Made by a program: the position numbers and the translations under genes. The notes under the pieces are model-generated. The model worked only from the letters and a program-made list of their open reading frames with translations, was not told the origin of the DNA and did no database searches. 64,000 bases of DNA from CAKZQX01 sp034436755 (GTDB lineage: Bacteria > Chloroflexota > Chloroflexia > Chloroflexales > Chloroflexaceae), in the NCBI GenBank assembly GCA_034436755.1, contig DAOTVB010000095.1, positions 1 to 64,000 of the forward strand, given 5' to 3'. This document shows positions 8,836-16,927 of this stretch, one piece after another. The stretch's first letter is position 1. Every line of letters starts with the position of its first letter.

Positions 8836-8998
8836 CCTCAGTTCTCGATTCTTGGTTCTCAGTTCTCAGTTCTCAATCCTTGACTCCGCCCACTCCCCGA
8901 AGTATGATCAAGGAGAGCAACCAGCAAACATCGCCCATCAACTGTTTGTTCTTTTGTTCTTTGTTTTTTGTTCTTCTTGTCCTTCGTCCTTTGTCTCA
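8836..8998. repeat. Heptamer-like short tandem repeats between ruvA and the hydrolase gene
   Basis: Stretches such as GGTTCTCAGTTCTCAGTTCTC (with a period of 7) at about 8855-8875 and TTGTTCTTTTGTTCTTTG at about 8946-8965. The same kind of 7-bp repeat recurs in many intergenic gaps of the window. No gene is visible here. Confidence 0.6.
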
Positions 8999-9024
8999 TA
9001 ACCTGAACGAGAAGCAGAACCAGC

Positions 9025-9777
9025 ATGAGCTATGTGGAGACGCGCCACGGCGCGATGTTTTATATGACCGTCGGCAGCGGCCGCCCGCTGGTGCTGATCC
9101 ATGGCAACACCATGACCGCCGCGAGCCAGGAGAAGCTGGCGCAGCGCTTCGCCGACGAATACCAGGTCGTTAGTGTCGATCTGCTGGGGCACGGGCACTC
9201 CGCCCTGCCGGATAATCTGTTCACCCGGGACTATTTTACGCTCCAGGGGCAGGCACTCTCCGACCTGCTGGAGACGCTCTTTCCCGAAGATACCGTACCG
9301 GTGTTCGGCATGAGCGCGGGCGGGATAGCGGCGCTCAACGCCTACTGCGAGCAGCCCTACCATATCGCGGCGCTGATCCTGGATGGCGTCTTTTCGCAGA
9401 TCGGCCCGGAAGCCCTGGGCGCGCACCGCCAGCGAAACGCAACCATGACGCCCGCCTGGGAGCGCTACATGCAGGCGCAGCATGGCACGGAGCGCTGGCC
9501 GCGCCTCCGGGATGGTCTGCCGGCGGCGATGGAACAACTGGAAGCCGGCGGAGCCGAAGTCATTCCCTGCCTGGACAACATCCGCATTCCGGTGTTGATC
9601 TTCCAGGGCGGACATGATCCCTTCTGCCCGGAGCGGCAGTCCCGCGCGGTCGCCGATGCCATTCCCCGCTCCTGGCTGATCTTCCGGGCCGAGGCCGGGC
9701 ATATCATCGCCTGGCAGGAACCTGAACTCTTTGATGAAACCGTGAGGAAATTTCTCCATGACGAAGCTGGAAGCTAA
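9025..9777 (+). CDS. Alpha/beta-fold hydrolase
   Basis: 250 residues, a single alpha/beta-hydrolase domain without a signal peptide, so probably cytoplasmic. The oxyanion-hole motif is L-I-H-G-N-T (about 24-29). The nucleophile elbow is G-M-S97-A-G-G, and the acid and base are in Q-G-G-H-D-P and E-A-G-H-I-I near the C-terminus. The substrate is unknown. The 3' end overlaps the start of larE by 20 nt, so the two genes are co-transcribed and probably translationally coupled. Confidence 0.88.
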   Translation: MSYVETRHGAMFYMTVGSGRPLVLIHGNTMTAASQEKLAQRFADEYQVVSVDLLGHGHSALPDNLFTRDYFTLQGQALSDLLETLFPEDTVPVFGMSAGGIAALNAYCEQPYHIAALILDGVFSQIGPEALGAHRQRNATMTPAWERYMQAQHGTERWPRLRDGLPAAMEQLEAGGAEVIPCLDNIRIPVLIFQGGHDPFCPERQSRAVADAIPRSWLIFRAEAGHIIAWQEPELFDETVRKFLHDEAGS

Positions 9778-10624
9778 AACCGCCCACCTGCAGAGCATCA
9801 TCGGCGCACTGGAGTCGGTGGTCGTGGCCTTCTCCGCCGGGGTTGACAGCAGCTACCTGCTGGCCGCCTGCCGCGATACCCTCGGCCCCGACAAGGTGCT
9901 GGCCGTAACCGCCTGCTCCGCCAGCCTGCCCGCGCAGGAGTTGGACGAGGCGCGCACCCTGGCCGCCCAGATCGGTGTATCCCTGGAGATCGTAACAACC
10001 GACGAGCTTGCCAACGCCGACTATGTGCGCAATGATCCTAACCGCTGTTTTCACTGCAAAGACGAACTGTTTACCACGCTCTGGCCGCTGGCCCGCGCAC
10101 GCGGGTTTGCTGCCGTCGTCTATGGCGCAACCGCCGATGACCTGGGGGATCACCGGCCGGGGATGCAGGCCGCGCAGCAGCATGGCATCCGCGCCCCCCT
10201 GCTGGAGGCCGGTCTGGGCAAGGCTGATATTCGCGCGTTGTCGCAGCAGCGCGGACTGCCCACCCATGACAAGCCGGCAATGGCATGCCTGGCCTCGCGC
10301 ATTCCCTACGGCCGCGCGGTAACGGTCGAGGCGCTGGGACAGGTGGCGCAGGCCGAGGCGTTTCTCAAGCGGGAAATTGGGCTGCGGCAGGTGCGCGTGC
10401 GGCACCATGGCGAGGTCGCCCGGCTGGAGGTCGAACCCGACGATATTCTGCGTGTGGCCCAGCCCGCCACCCGCCAGCGCATCCAGCACAAGCTGCGCGA
10501 AATTGGCTTCACCTATGTCACCCTGGACCTGGCGGGCTTCCGCAGTGGCAGCCTGAACGAGGGATTGCCGCAAGCCGCACAAACCGAGCAGGCGGTGGTC
10601 TGGCTGGAGCCGGCGGGGGAGTGA
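9758..10624 (+). CDS. larE: LarE-type ATP-dependent sacrificial sulfur transferase
   Basis: 288 residues. The PP-loop (ATP pyrophosphatase) reads F-S-A-G-V-D-S-S (about 24-31). A conserved R-C-F-H-C-K-D-E-L segment follows at about 94-102. Cys177 in A-C-L-A-S-R-I-P-Y-G matches the position of the sacrificial Cys176 of Lactiplantibacillus LarE. LarE adenylates and sulfurises the nicotinate-derived precursor of the nickel-pincer nucleotide, the cofactor of lactate racemase. ATG 9758 is preceded by GAGGAAA. larA, larB and larC are absent from the window, so the cofactor pathway cannot be confirmed. Confidence 0.9.
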   Translation: MTKLEAKTAHLQSIIGALESVVVAFSAGVDSSYLLAACRDTLGPDKVLAVTACSASLPAQELDEARTLAAQIGVSLEIVTTDELANADYVRNDPNRCFHCKDELFTTLWPLARARGFAAVVYGATADDLGDHRPGMQAAQQHGIRAPLLEAGLGKADIRALSQQRGLPTHDKPAMACLASRIPYGRAVTVEALGQVAQAEAFLKREIGLRQVRVRHHGEVARLEVEPDDILRVAQPATRQRIQHKLREIGFTYVTLDLAGFRSGSLNEGLPQAAQTEQAVVWLEPAGE

Positions 10625-10647
10625 TCGAAGTTGCGCACCTGCTGCCG

Positions 10648-10679
10648 GAACGTTAGAACGTTCCAATGTTCTAACGTTC
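10648..10679. terminator. Hairpin between convergent larE and Rpn-type gene
   Basis: Perfect 12-bp stem GAACGTTAGAAC / GTTCTAACGTTC with an 8-nt loop. It lies 24 nt after the larE stop and just before the end of the leftward gene, so it may serve both strands. The T-run is short. Confidence 0.5.
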
Positions 10680-10716
10680 TGATTATCAATTCCGCTATAT
10701 GGTCTGTCGGGAGCGG

Positions 10717-11712
10717 TTAGCTCGCTGGGGGCGCGTCCCCCGCTCCGGCATACACCTGCCGCAACTCGTCCGGGGTGCCGGCGGCCTTAATCCGATCACG
10801 GATGGCCTGGAGCCGGGCAACCTCAGTGATGGACTGAATCTCCGGCAACAGTGCCAGCCCCTCATCGCCAAACTTAAGCTCCAGCGCCAGGGCAATCCCG
10901 GCCAGCAGTTCCTCACGACGACCTTGTTCCAGCCCTTGCTGCAGCCCTTGCTCCAGCCCCTTCTGTATGCCAATGCGTTCAACACTGGTTACGTACCGCA
11001 TCCGACGTCCCTCCTCCCATTGTTCCATCTCCTGCCAGAACTGCTGCTCCAACTCGTCCGGCAGGCGTAAGAGCCAGTCAATGAAGTGAAACAGGTTAAT
11101 GATATCCGTCCGGGTATAGCCCAGGTCGTACAATCGGCGGGTCAGGTGCAGTTTGGCCCGCGCCCGCGCCGCCGCATCCTGGCGTGTCTCCTGCGCCGTC
11201 AGGTGGGCCAGCACCACCGTGGCAAACGGATTCCGGCTGGCCTCCAGTTCCGCCCGGCGGCTGCGGTAGTCCAGCAGTTTGATTACCGGGAAGGTGAAGC
11301 GGGTTTCGCAGCCCCACAACCCCAGCGTGAACTGGTCGGGTCGCCAAGTAGCGCGGTCATCGCCCAGCACTGCCAGACTGACCACCGGACGGTTGTAGCG
11401 GTCAAACAGCCGGTAGTGATAGACAAACATCCGTTGCGGGAAGGCAGCTTCTTCCTGGCCCTGGACTTCGATATGGATCAGCACCCAGGCTTCCGCGCCA
11501 TCCCGCCGCCAGACCTGTACCAGCTTGTCGGCCAGTCGCCGCCCCAACTCGGCATCGCGGACGACCTGCTGCAACTCCTTGTCCAGAAAGATAGGGGTGC
11601 GGCTCCAGTCGATTTCGGCGTGGATCTGCGGAAAGAAGAAGGCGAAGAAGTCGGCCAGATAGGTTTCGAGGATGTCTTTCCACGGGCTGTCGTAATCATC
11701 GCTGCTGGTCAT
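10717..11712 (-). CDS. Rpn-family / PD-(D/E)XK nuclease-like protein
   Basis: 331 residues. The N-terminal two thirds resemble the Rpn (recombination-promoting nuclease, formerly transposase_31) group: D-K-E-L-Q-Q-V near 46, a D-K-L-V-Q-V-W strand, then W-V-L-I-H-I-E-V-Q-G-Q, which matches the E-x-Q/K part of a PD-(D/E)XK site. The C-terminal part contains a Gln/Gly/Glu repeat (G-L-E-Q-G-L-Q-Q-G-L-E-Q-G) typical of these proteins, then a helical tail. Rpn proteins are DNA nucleases linked to recombination and, in some cases, phage defence. AGGAGG lies about 11 nt before ATG 11712. It sits next to a toxin-antitoxin pair. Confidence 0.75.
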   Translation of the reverse strand: MTSSDDYDSPWKDILETYLADFFAFFFPQIHAEIDWSRTPIFLDKELQQVVRDAELGRRLADKLVQVWRRDGAEAWVLIHIEVQGQEEAAFPQRMFVYHYRLFDRYNRPVVSLAVLGDDRATWRPDQFTLGLWGCETRFTFPVIKLLDYRSRRAELEASRNPFATVVLAHLTAQETRQDAAARARAKLHLTRRLYDLGYTRTDIINLFHFIDWLLRLPDELEQQFWQEMEQWEEGRRMRYVTSVERIGIQKGLEQGLQQGLEQGRREELLAGIALALELKFGDEGLALLPEIQSITEVARLQAIRDRIKAAGTPDELRQVYAGAGDAPPAS

Positions 11713-11772
11713 CGCGGGTGGGCCTCCTGGGATGCAACGCCGACGGCAATCTCATACCGGTACACTGTCGAT

Positions 11773-11781
11773 ATTATACCA
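11773..11781 (-). promoter_or_regulatory. Extended -10 promoter for the Rpn-type gene
   Basis: On the minus strand the sequence reads TGGTATAAT, an extended -10 element, 60 nt upstream of the start codon and overlapping the 3' end of the toxin gene. Confidence 0.4.
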
Positions 11782-12166
11782 GAGGCGTGATGGCAGGGGG
11801 TATCGCCGCGTGGGTGATGCCTGTCATCACGTCGCTATCAACAGCACCCATCGTTTCACGCCTCATCGCTGGTGGGAGCAGATGACCGACATGTTCATCA
11901 AGCATTGATTTATCGAGGGTGAGAATTTGCGACACATTAACAACCGAGTCGCGGGGAAGTCCAGACTCCGTTGCGGATACGAAAACATTGCCTGGTGCGG
12001 CTGCGAGGCGTAAATTACTCGTGATCGCAATGACAATCACGGTTGCAATGCGGCTGGCAGTGAAGGTATCTGCCTGAATAATTAGCACTGGTCGTCGATA
12101 GCCGGCGGCAGATCCCTGTAGATCAGGTAAATTGGCCCACCAGATATCGCCCCGTCGCATTACCAC
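11774..12166 (-). CDS. MazF/PemK-type toxin (endoribonuclease)
   Basis: 130 residues, slightly longer than MazF (about 110). The N-terminus M-R-R-G-D-I-W-W-A-N-L-P, followed by Y-R-R-P-V-L-I-I-Q-A-D, is the MazF/PemK signature. The later V-N-V-S-Q-I-L-T-L-D-K and I-T-S-N-L-R segments also match. MazF enzymes cut mRNA at short sequences and are neutralised by a small DNA-binding antitoxin. Its start overlaps the end of the antitoxin gene by 7 nt, the standard layout of such operons. The last ~25 residues (after G-A-V-D-S-D-V) look like a non-conserved tail. Confidence 0.88.
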   Translation of the reverse strand: MVMRRGDIWWANLPDLQGSAAGYRRPVLIIQADTFTASRIATVIVIAITSNLRLAAAPGNVFVSATESGLPRDSVVNVSQILTLDKSMLDEHVGHLLPPAMRRETMGAVDSDVMTGITHAAIPPAITPLV

Positions 12167-12396
12167 TCTTCTTTCAACAGGACGGATGTTTGCGCAGCGA
12201 TAAACCCAGGATTGACAGTTACGTCTTCTTCCGCATAAATTGCGTTGAGCACGCTAGTAATATCACCCTGCCGGTATGTCTGGAGATAGAGTTGTAATGC
12301 ACGTACATACAACTCACTCCGCGAGAGACCTCGGCTCTGGGCAAATTGTTCCGCTTCCTGAAACAGCGCATCGGGAATAGAGATTGCAGTTTTCAT
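12160..12396 (-). CDS. Ribbon-helix-helix antitoxin of the MazF-like pair
   Basis: 78 residues. M-K-T-A-I-S-I-P-D-A-L-F is the beta-strand of a ribbon-helix-helix DNA-binding domain, followed by S-R-G-L-S-R-S-E-L-Y-V-R-A in the turn and second helix. The acidic/hydrophobic C-terminus (from about 50) would wrap the toxin. The antitoxin normally represses its own operon. I start at ATG 12396 rather than further upstream because the domain begins there and the promoter leaves no room for more. Confidence 0.85.
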   Translation of the reverse strand: MKTAISIPDALFQEAEQFAQSRGLSRSELYVRALQLYLQTYRQGDITSVLNAIYAEEDVTVNPGFIAAQTSVLLKEEW

Positions 12397-12403
12397 ACAA
12401 GGG

Positions 12404-12432
12404 AGTATAACCAGAGTTATGCGACTGGTCAA
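12404..12432 (-). promoter_or_regulatory. Promoter of the toxin-antitoxin operon
   Basis: On the minus strand: TTGACC (12432-12427), 17-nt spacer, TATACT (12409-12404), then 7 nt to the ATG of the antitoxin. The start point would fall on or next to the start codon, implying a leaderless mRNA; no Shine-Dalgarno sequence is visible. The gap further left, to 12651, shows no gene. Confidence 0.6.
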
Positions 12433-12651
12433 GCAGAGTTCCTGGTGTTTAACGGAAAATATGTTGCGTGCAGTGGAGAGTCATGCCCATCTACCATCAG
12501 GCATGCTCACGGCTCACGAGTTATTCTATCTAAGTTAATCTCAGGGCGCTCTGTCCAGTCAACCTTCTCTTGATCATCGGGCTCACCAGCGAATCAACCG
12601 TTCAATCATATAAAATCTGTCCCCTGTTCCCTGTTCCCTGTACCCTACGCC

Positions 12652-15600
12652 CTACGGCAAAACCAGCCGCTGATTCACCGCCACATCGCGCAGTTCGTGC
12701 GTGCGGCCGTCGGGCAGGTGTAGCGTCAGGTGGGGGATGCTTTGCGCCTGGCCCAGCCCGAAGTGCAGGCGTGGATCTTCGGAAGCCAGGTAACTGCTCC
12801 CGGCGTAGACCTCGCGCACGAGGCGGCGACCATCGGGCAGCGTCAGTGTCACCCGTGCGCCGGGATGGAAGCCCGCCAGATCGACCTGCAGCCAGTTGCC
12901 ATGCTGCCCATCGTTCCGGAGCAGCAGCGCGTGGCCGGCAATCGTGTTGATGGCAATATCCAGGTCGCCGTCGTTGTCGTAGTCGGCGACGGCACTGCCC
13001 CGCCCCAACTGCGGCCCGATCTCCTTGAGGCCCGCCTGCTCAGTCCACTCGCGGAAATGACCGGGGCGGCCTGCTTCGCCGGCAGCATCCCAACTGCGGT
13101 TGCGGTAGAGCCGGATCAGTTCCGGATCGCTGCGCAAATTCGTCACCGGCACGCGCCCGTTGACAATCAGCAGATCCTGGTCGGTATCCTGATCCAGATC
13201 CAGCAGCGCAGTGCCCCAGCCGGTCATCCCGTTGCCCAGGCCGCTGATGCCGATACGAAACGTGCTGTAGCGAAAGGTCAGGTCGCCCGCCTCAGCATAC
13301 TCATTGCGGTAGAGCGCGTTCAGTTCCCGCTCCCAGTTGGTGACAAACAGATCGGTCCAGCCATCGCCGTCGTAGTCGCCCCCGGCGACACCCATCCCGC
13401 TGCCGGAGTCGCCCACGTTTGCGCTGTCGGTCAGATCCTGCAGGCGAAAGCCCAGCCCCGCCGGGTCGGCCGCGGCACCACCGGGGAGCGGTGTGTTGGC
13501 GTAGAGCCGGTTGGGTTGGCCGTCGTTGGCGATGTAGAGATCCAGATCGCCATCCTGATCCAGGTCACTCAACAGCGCGCCCAGCCCCCGCTCTTCCCGC
13601 GCCAATCCTGCTGCGAGTGTCACTTCGCGGAAGGCTGCCGGGGTTGCACCGTCCGGGGTGGGGCCGGCGTTCAGGTAGAGCCGGTCGGGCAGGCCGTAGT
13701 AGTCCTGGGGAAAGGCACCGCTCGGTTTGGGGATGCGATGATCAAGATCGATATAGCCGGCAATGAACAGATCCGGCCGAGCATCGCCATTCAGATCGCC
13801 CACAACTGCCGCGCTGTTCCACTCCGGCGCGGCTACACCCGCCGCCGCTGCCCCCTCGCGGAAGCGCCCGTCGCCGTTGTTCCAGAGCAGCGCATTCGGC
13901 CCGTCCGCCGTGATGTAGAGATCCATCCAGCCGTCGCCGTCAAAGTCGGCCGCCACGCAGCCGTTCCCACGCAGCGCCAAATCGGTTCCCGTCGCGCGGC
14001 TGACATCGCGGAAGCGCCCGCCCAGGTTGCGGTAGAGCGCATTGCGCGGCAACCCACCCTGCGCCTGCCAGTAGGCGGCCTCCTCCTCGGCATGGCTGTT
14101 GACCAGGTAGAGATCGAGCCGGCCATCGTTGTCATAGTCGATCCAGCAGAGTCCGCCGCCCATCGCCGCCGCCGGGTCTGCGGAGATGGCTGTGCGGAAC
14201 GCGCCATGCCGGAAGTCGAGCCCCACCGTTGCCGCCACATCCCGCAGGCGCAGATCACTCCGGGTCACCGGCAGATCATCCGTTGCCGCGTCGGTTGCGG
14301 GTGCGGCGACCGTGACCGCCGGGGCAGCCGCATCCGGAGCGGGCAGCGGATCCAGCGGCAGCCCACTCGGCACACTCTCCGGAATAAAAGCGCTCAGATC
14401 GCGGGCCGCCGGATCAGTCAGGCTCCCGAGAAAAGCCACCAGGTCAGCGATATCGGCGGCATCCAGCGGCAGCCCATTCCGCAACTCGGGTGCGGCAGTC
14501 AGATCCTGCTGTGGATCAAACGGGCGCAGGCTGCTGTAGAGCGCCGGGGGCAACCCATGCGCGTCCGGGTCGTAGGTTGCGGCGCTCTGCCGGATGTCGG
14601 CGTGGTGCCGGATGGTTTCGGTCAGGGTGGCAAATGCGCCGTCGTGGAAGTAGGGCGCGGTCAGTTCAACATTGCGCAGGGCGGGTGTGCGGAAGGTATA
14701 GCGATCCCGCGGATCGAAGGTGACACCGCCCCGGCCCCAGTCTTCCCGCCCGCTGTAGCCGTCACCCTTGCCCGGACCCAGTTGCGGCACCAGCAGGTTG
14801 TGATGTTCAAAATCGCTGAAGAGGTTGCCCCGGTGGCACCCCGCGCAGTTGACCGCCGGGTCAATCGCACCGTAGAAGAGCAGCGCACCCCGCTTCTGCT
14901 GCGCGCTCAACGCGTCCCGATTGCCGGCCAGGTAGGCATCCCAGGGCGTGCTCGTCAGGATAAAGCGGCGCTGAAAGGCGGCCAGCGCCTCGGCCATGCG
15001 CACCTGGGTGATCAGCGTTTCCGGATCAGTCGGTGCGTCCGGCCAGACCTGCGCAAACTGGCGGCGGTAGGCCGGGGAAGCCCGCAACCGCTCCAGCAGC
15101 ACCGCGCGAATGGTCGGCGGCGGCAGATCGCCCAGCGTTGCGCCCGCCATTTCGTGCAGGCTGGTGACGGGAAAAAATGCCTGTGCCGTCAGCGGGTCAT
15201 CCAGGTAGAGCTGCGTCACCAACTCCTCCTGGGTGTGGATCGTTTGCCCCGCCGGAGCATGTTCAACCCGGCTGTCCCAGAACTGCGTTGGAAAGAGGGC
15301 GCTGTTGATGATCGTGGGGCTATTGCGCGGCACAAATGCCCCAACAAAGGGGTTTGCCACAACCGTCTGCCCGCTCTGCGGATCGGTCTGCCCGGCCCGG
15401 CGGCGCACATGGCCGGCCTCATCGCCCAGCGTTACCTCCTCCAGGAAGGTGCGTTGCGGCCCCAGGCCATGCCCGCTCGTGCCAATTGGCAGCGCGCGCC
15501 CGTCGGCCATGGCAAAGGCGGGATGGTGACAGGTGGCGCAGGCGATATTGCGGTCGCCGGAGAGAATCGGGTCAAAGAAGAGTGCCTGCCCCAGCCGCGC

Positions 15601-16815
15601 CTGGGGCGTATCCGCCTCGCGCAGCGCGCTGCCGGGATGGGGCTCCAATTCCTCGTGCGCGATAATCTCCTGCAGCAGCGCGTCGTACTGATCAGGATCA
15701 ATCGCCGGTCGTTCAGCCCGGGACTGCGTCCGGCGGCCGGCAGTTGGTTGCGCAGCGGCGGACGCTGGCTGATTGGCGGCTGTCGGACCAAAAGTGACAT
15801 GCAGAATGCGCCCCGGAAAGACTTCGCTCAGGTAGAGGCTGCCGTCGGGCATTGCCAGCAGCGCACCGGGAAAGTTCAGGTTGTCAAGCACCGGGTCGAG
15901 TGTGCCGTCGGGCCGCAACCGGCTGAGGCGACCGCTCTGCTCCTGGTAGCCCGCGCCGCTAAAGCAGGAGGCATCGGCGGTGAAGCGGGCAAACTCCAGC
16001 ACCCAGATGGTGCCGTCCGCGCCCTGCGTCACGTCGATGGGCATATTCAGGCCATCCGCGACCGTGTACTGGTTGCGCGTCTCGTCAATCGCCACCAGTT
16101 TGCCGCCCCCTTCCGGGTAGGGACAGCCGCCAGTCAGGGTGACATAGTACTCCGCGTCGATGCGCGTAATGCCGGTGGGCACCGCCTCAATCGTTGTGCC
16201 GGGCCGCGCCGGATTGGGTAGTGGGTCAAAACGGTGGATAAACCGGGTGGTACCGTCGGGTTGCAGTTTCGCCACGCCGTTGCCGCTGGCGTCGGTGACA
16301 ACCGGCACGCCCTCCGGGTCGAAGGCGCTATCGAAGGGGTTGACCAGCCGCACATTGTTGAGCGGCAGCATCTGCGGCGTCAGTTGCTCGGGGGTGAGCG
16401 GTCTATCCGGAAGGGTCAGCGCGGCGGTCAGCGGCAAGGTCCAGAGGTGCCCCTGCCCAAAGTTGCCCAGGTAGATCGTCGCTGCCTCGGGTGCTCGCGC
16501 AACCAGGGCCACGCCCGTCAGATCGCCCGAATCGCGGCTGCTGGGCAGTCCGGAGACCAGCCGCGTCACCCGGCCGTCCGGAGTGACAATTGAAACGCCC
16601 GCGCTGGTGTCATTCTCGCCGGTGCCCTCCTCGGCCACCAGCAGCGCGCCATCGGGCAGCGCGGCCATGCCTACCGGCCCCAGCAAGCCCTCCGCAACCA
16701 GGCGCACCTGCGGCTCGTGCGCCGTCGCCGATAACCGCGTGAAGAGCAGCAGCAGGAGCAACGCACCGATGCACGCGGCGAGGATCAGTCCGGGGCGCTT
16801 GAGCGAAGATTGCAT
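12652..16815 (-). CDS. Fusion: ScyD/ScyE-like propeller + di-heme cytochrome c peroxidase + CRTAC1 (FG-GAP, ASPIC/UnbV)
   Basis: 1387 residues, exported: a membrane/signal segment lies at about 9-27. Residues about 38-350 resemble ScyD/ScyE-type six-bladed propellers (L-L-G-P-V-G-M-A-A-L-P-D-G, repeated P-D-G turns). Residues about 380-800 form a MauG/CcpA-like di-heme peroxidase with heme sites C-A-T-C-H (near 425) and C-A-G-C-H (near 657). From about 850 onward is a CRTAC1 module: repeated D-x-D-x-D-G-x-x-D-L-x-V/I FG-GAP units that likely bind calcium, ending in an ASPIC/UnbV domain. Each part is known separately. A periplasmic or cell-surface redox function is inferred. It lies 112 nt downstream of an ABC sugar-binding lipoprotein gene. 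Its own ribosome binding site is weak. Confidence 0.88.
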   Translation of the reverse strand: MQSSLKRPGLILAACIGALLLLLLFTRLSATAHEPQVRLVAEGLLGPVGMAALPDGALLVAEEGTGENDTSAGVSIVTPDGRVTRLVSGLPSSRDSGDLTGVALVARAPEAATIYLGNFGQGHLWTLPLTAALTLPDRPLTPEQLTPQMLPLNNVRLVNPFDSAFDPEGVPVVTDASGNGVAKLQPDGTTRFIHRFDPLPNPARPGTTIEAVPTGITRIDAEYYVTLTGGCPYPEGGGKLVAIDETRNQYTVADGLNMPIDVTQGADGTIWVLEFARFTADASCFSGAGYQEQSGRLSRLRPDGTLDPVLDNLNFPGALLAMPDGSLYLSEVFPGRILHVTFGPTAANQPASAAAQPTAGRRTQSRAERPAIDPDQYDALLQEIIAHEELEPHPGSALREADTPQARLGQALFFDPILSGDRNIACATCHHPAFAMADGRALPIGTSGHGLGPQRTFLEEVTLGDEAGHVRRRAGQTDPQSGQTVVANPFVGAFVPRNSPTIINSALFPTQFWDSRVEHAPAGQTIHTQEELVTQLYLDDPLTAQAFFPVTSLHEMAGATLGDLPPPTIRAVLLERLRASPAYRRQFAQVWPDAPTDPETLITQVRMAEALAAFQRRFILTSTPWDAYLAGNRDALSAQQKRGALLFYGAIDPAVNCAGCHRGNLFSDFEHHNLLVPQLGPGKGDGYSGREDWGRGGVTFDPRDRYTFRTPALRNVELTAPYFHDGAFATLTETIRHHADIRQSAATYDPDAHGLPPALYSSLRPFDPQQDLTAAPELRNGLPLDAADIADLVAFLGSLTDPAARDLSAFIPESVPSGLPLDPLPAPDAAAPAVTVAAPATDAATDDLPVTRSDLRLRDVAATVGLDFRHGAFRTAISADPAAAMGGGLCWIDYDNDGRLDLYLVNSHAEEEAAYWQAQGGLPRNALYRNLGGRFRDVSRATGTDLALRGNGCVAADFDGDGWMDLYITADGPNALLWNNGDGRFREGAAAAGVAAPEWNSAAVVGDLNGDARPDLFIAGYIDLDHRIPKPSGAFPQDYYGLPDRLYLNAGPTPDGATPAAFREVTLAAGLAREERGLGALLSDLDQDGDLDLYIANDGQPNRLYANTPLPGGAAADPAGLGFRLQDLTDSANVGDSGSGMGVAGGDYDGDGWTDLFVTNWERELNALYRNEYAEAGDLTFRYSTFRIGISGLGNGMTGWGTALLDLDQDTDQDLLIVNGRVPVTNLRSDPELIRLYRNRSWDAAGEAGRPGHFREWTEQAGLKEIGPQLGRGSAVADYDNDGDLDIAINTIAGHALLLRNDGQHGNWLQVDLAGFHPGARVTLTLPDGRRLVREVYAGSSYLASEDPRLHFGLGQAQSIPHLTLHLPDGRTHELRDVAVNQRLVLP

Positions 16816-16862
16816 CTGGATGACTTCACTTCTAGACGAAAGACGAAAAACGGAGGACGAAA

Positions 16863-16912
16863 GACGGAGGACGCAGCGGCTTGTGTTCGTCGCTCGGCCT
16901 GCGTCCTCCGTC
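16863..16912 (-). terminator. Hairpin after the ABC transporter operon, built of GACGGAG-type repeats
   Basis: GACGGAGGACGCAG (16863-16876) pairs perfectly with CTGCGTCCTCCGTC (16899-16912). Read leftward it is followed by TTTCGTCC and a T-rich stretch, so it can end the leftward ABC operon. The arms are part of a heptamer-like repeat array running from about 16836. Confidence 0.5.
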
Positions 16913-16927
16913 CTGCGTCTGCTTCCC

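Noticed and set aside
12730..16221. An open frame of 1163 codons on the plus strand
   Set aside because: It lies fully opposite the fusion gene, which has clear domains and heme motifs. Its product is low-complexity and unlike any family, so it is a by-product of high GC and codon bias.
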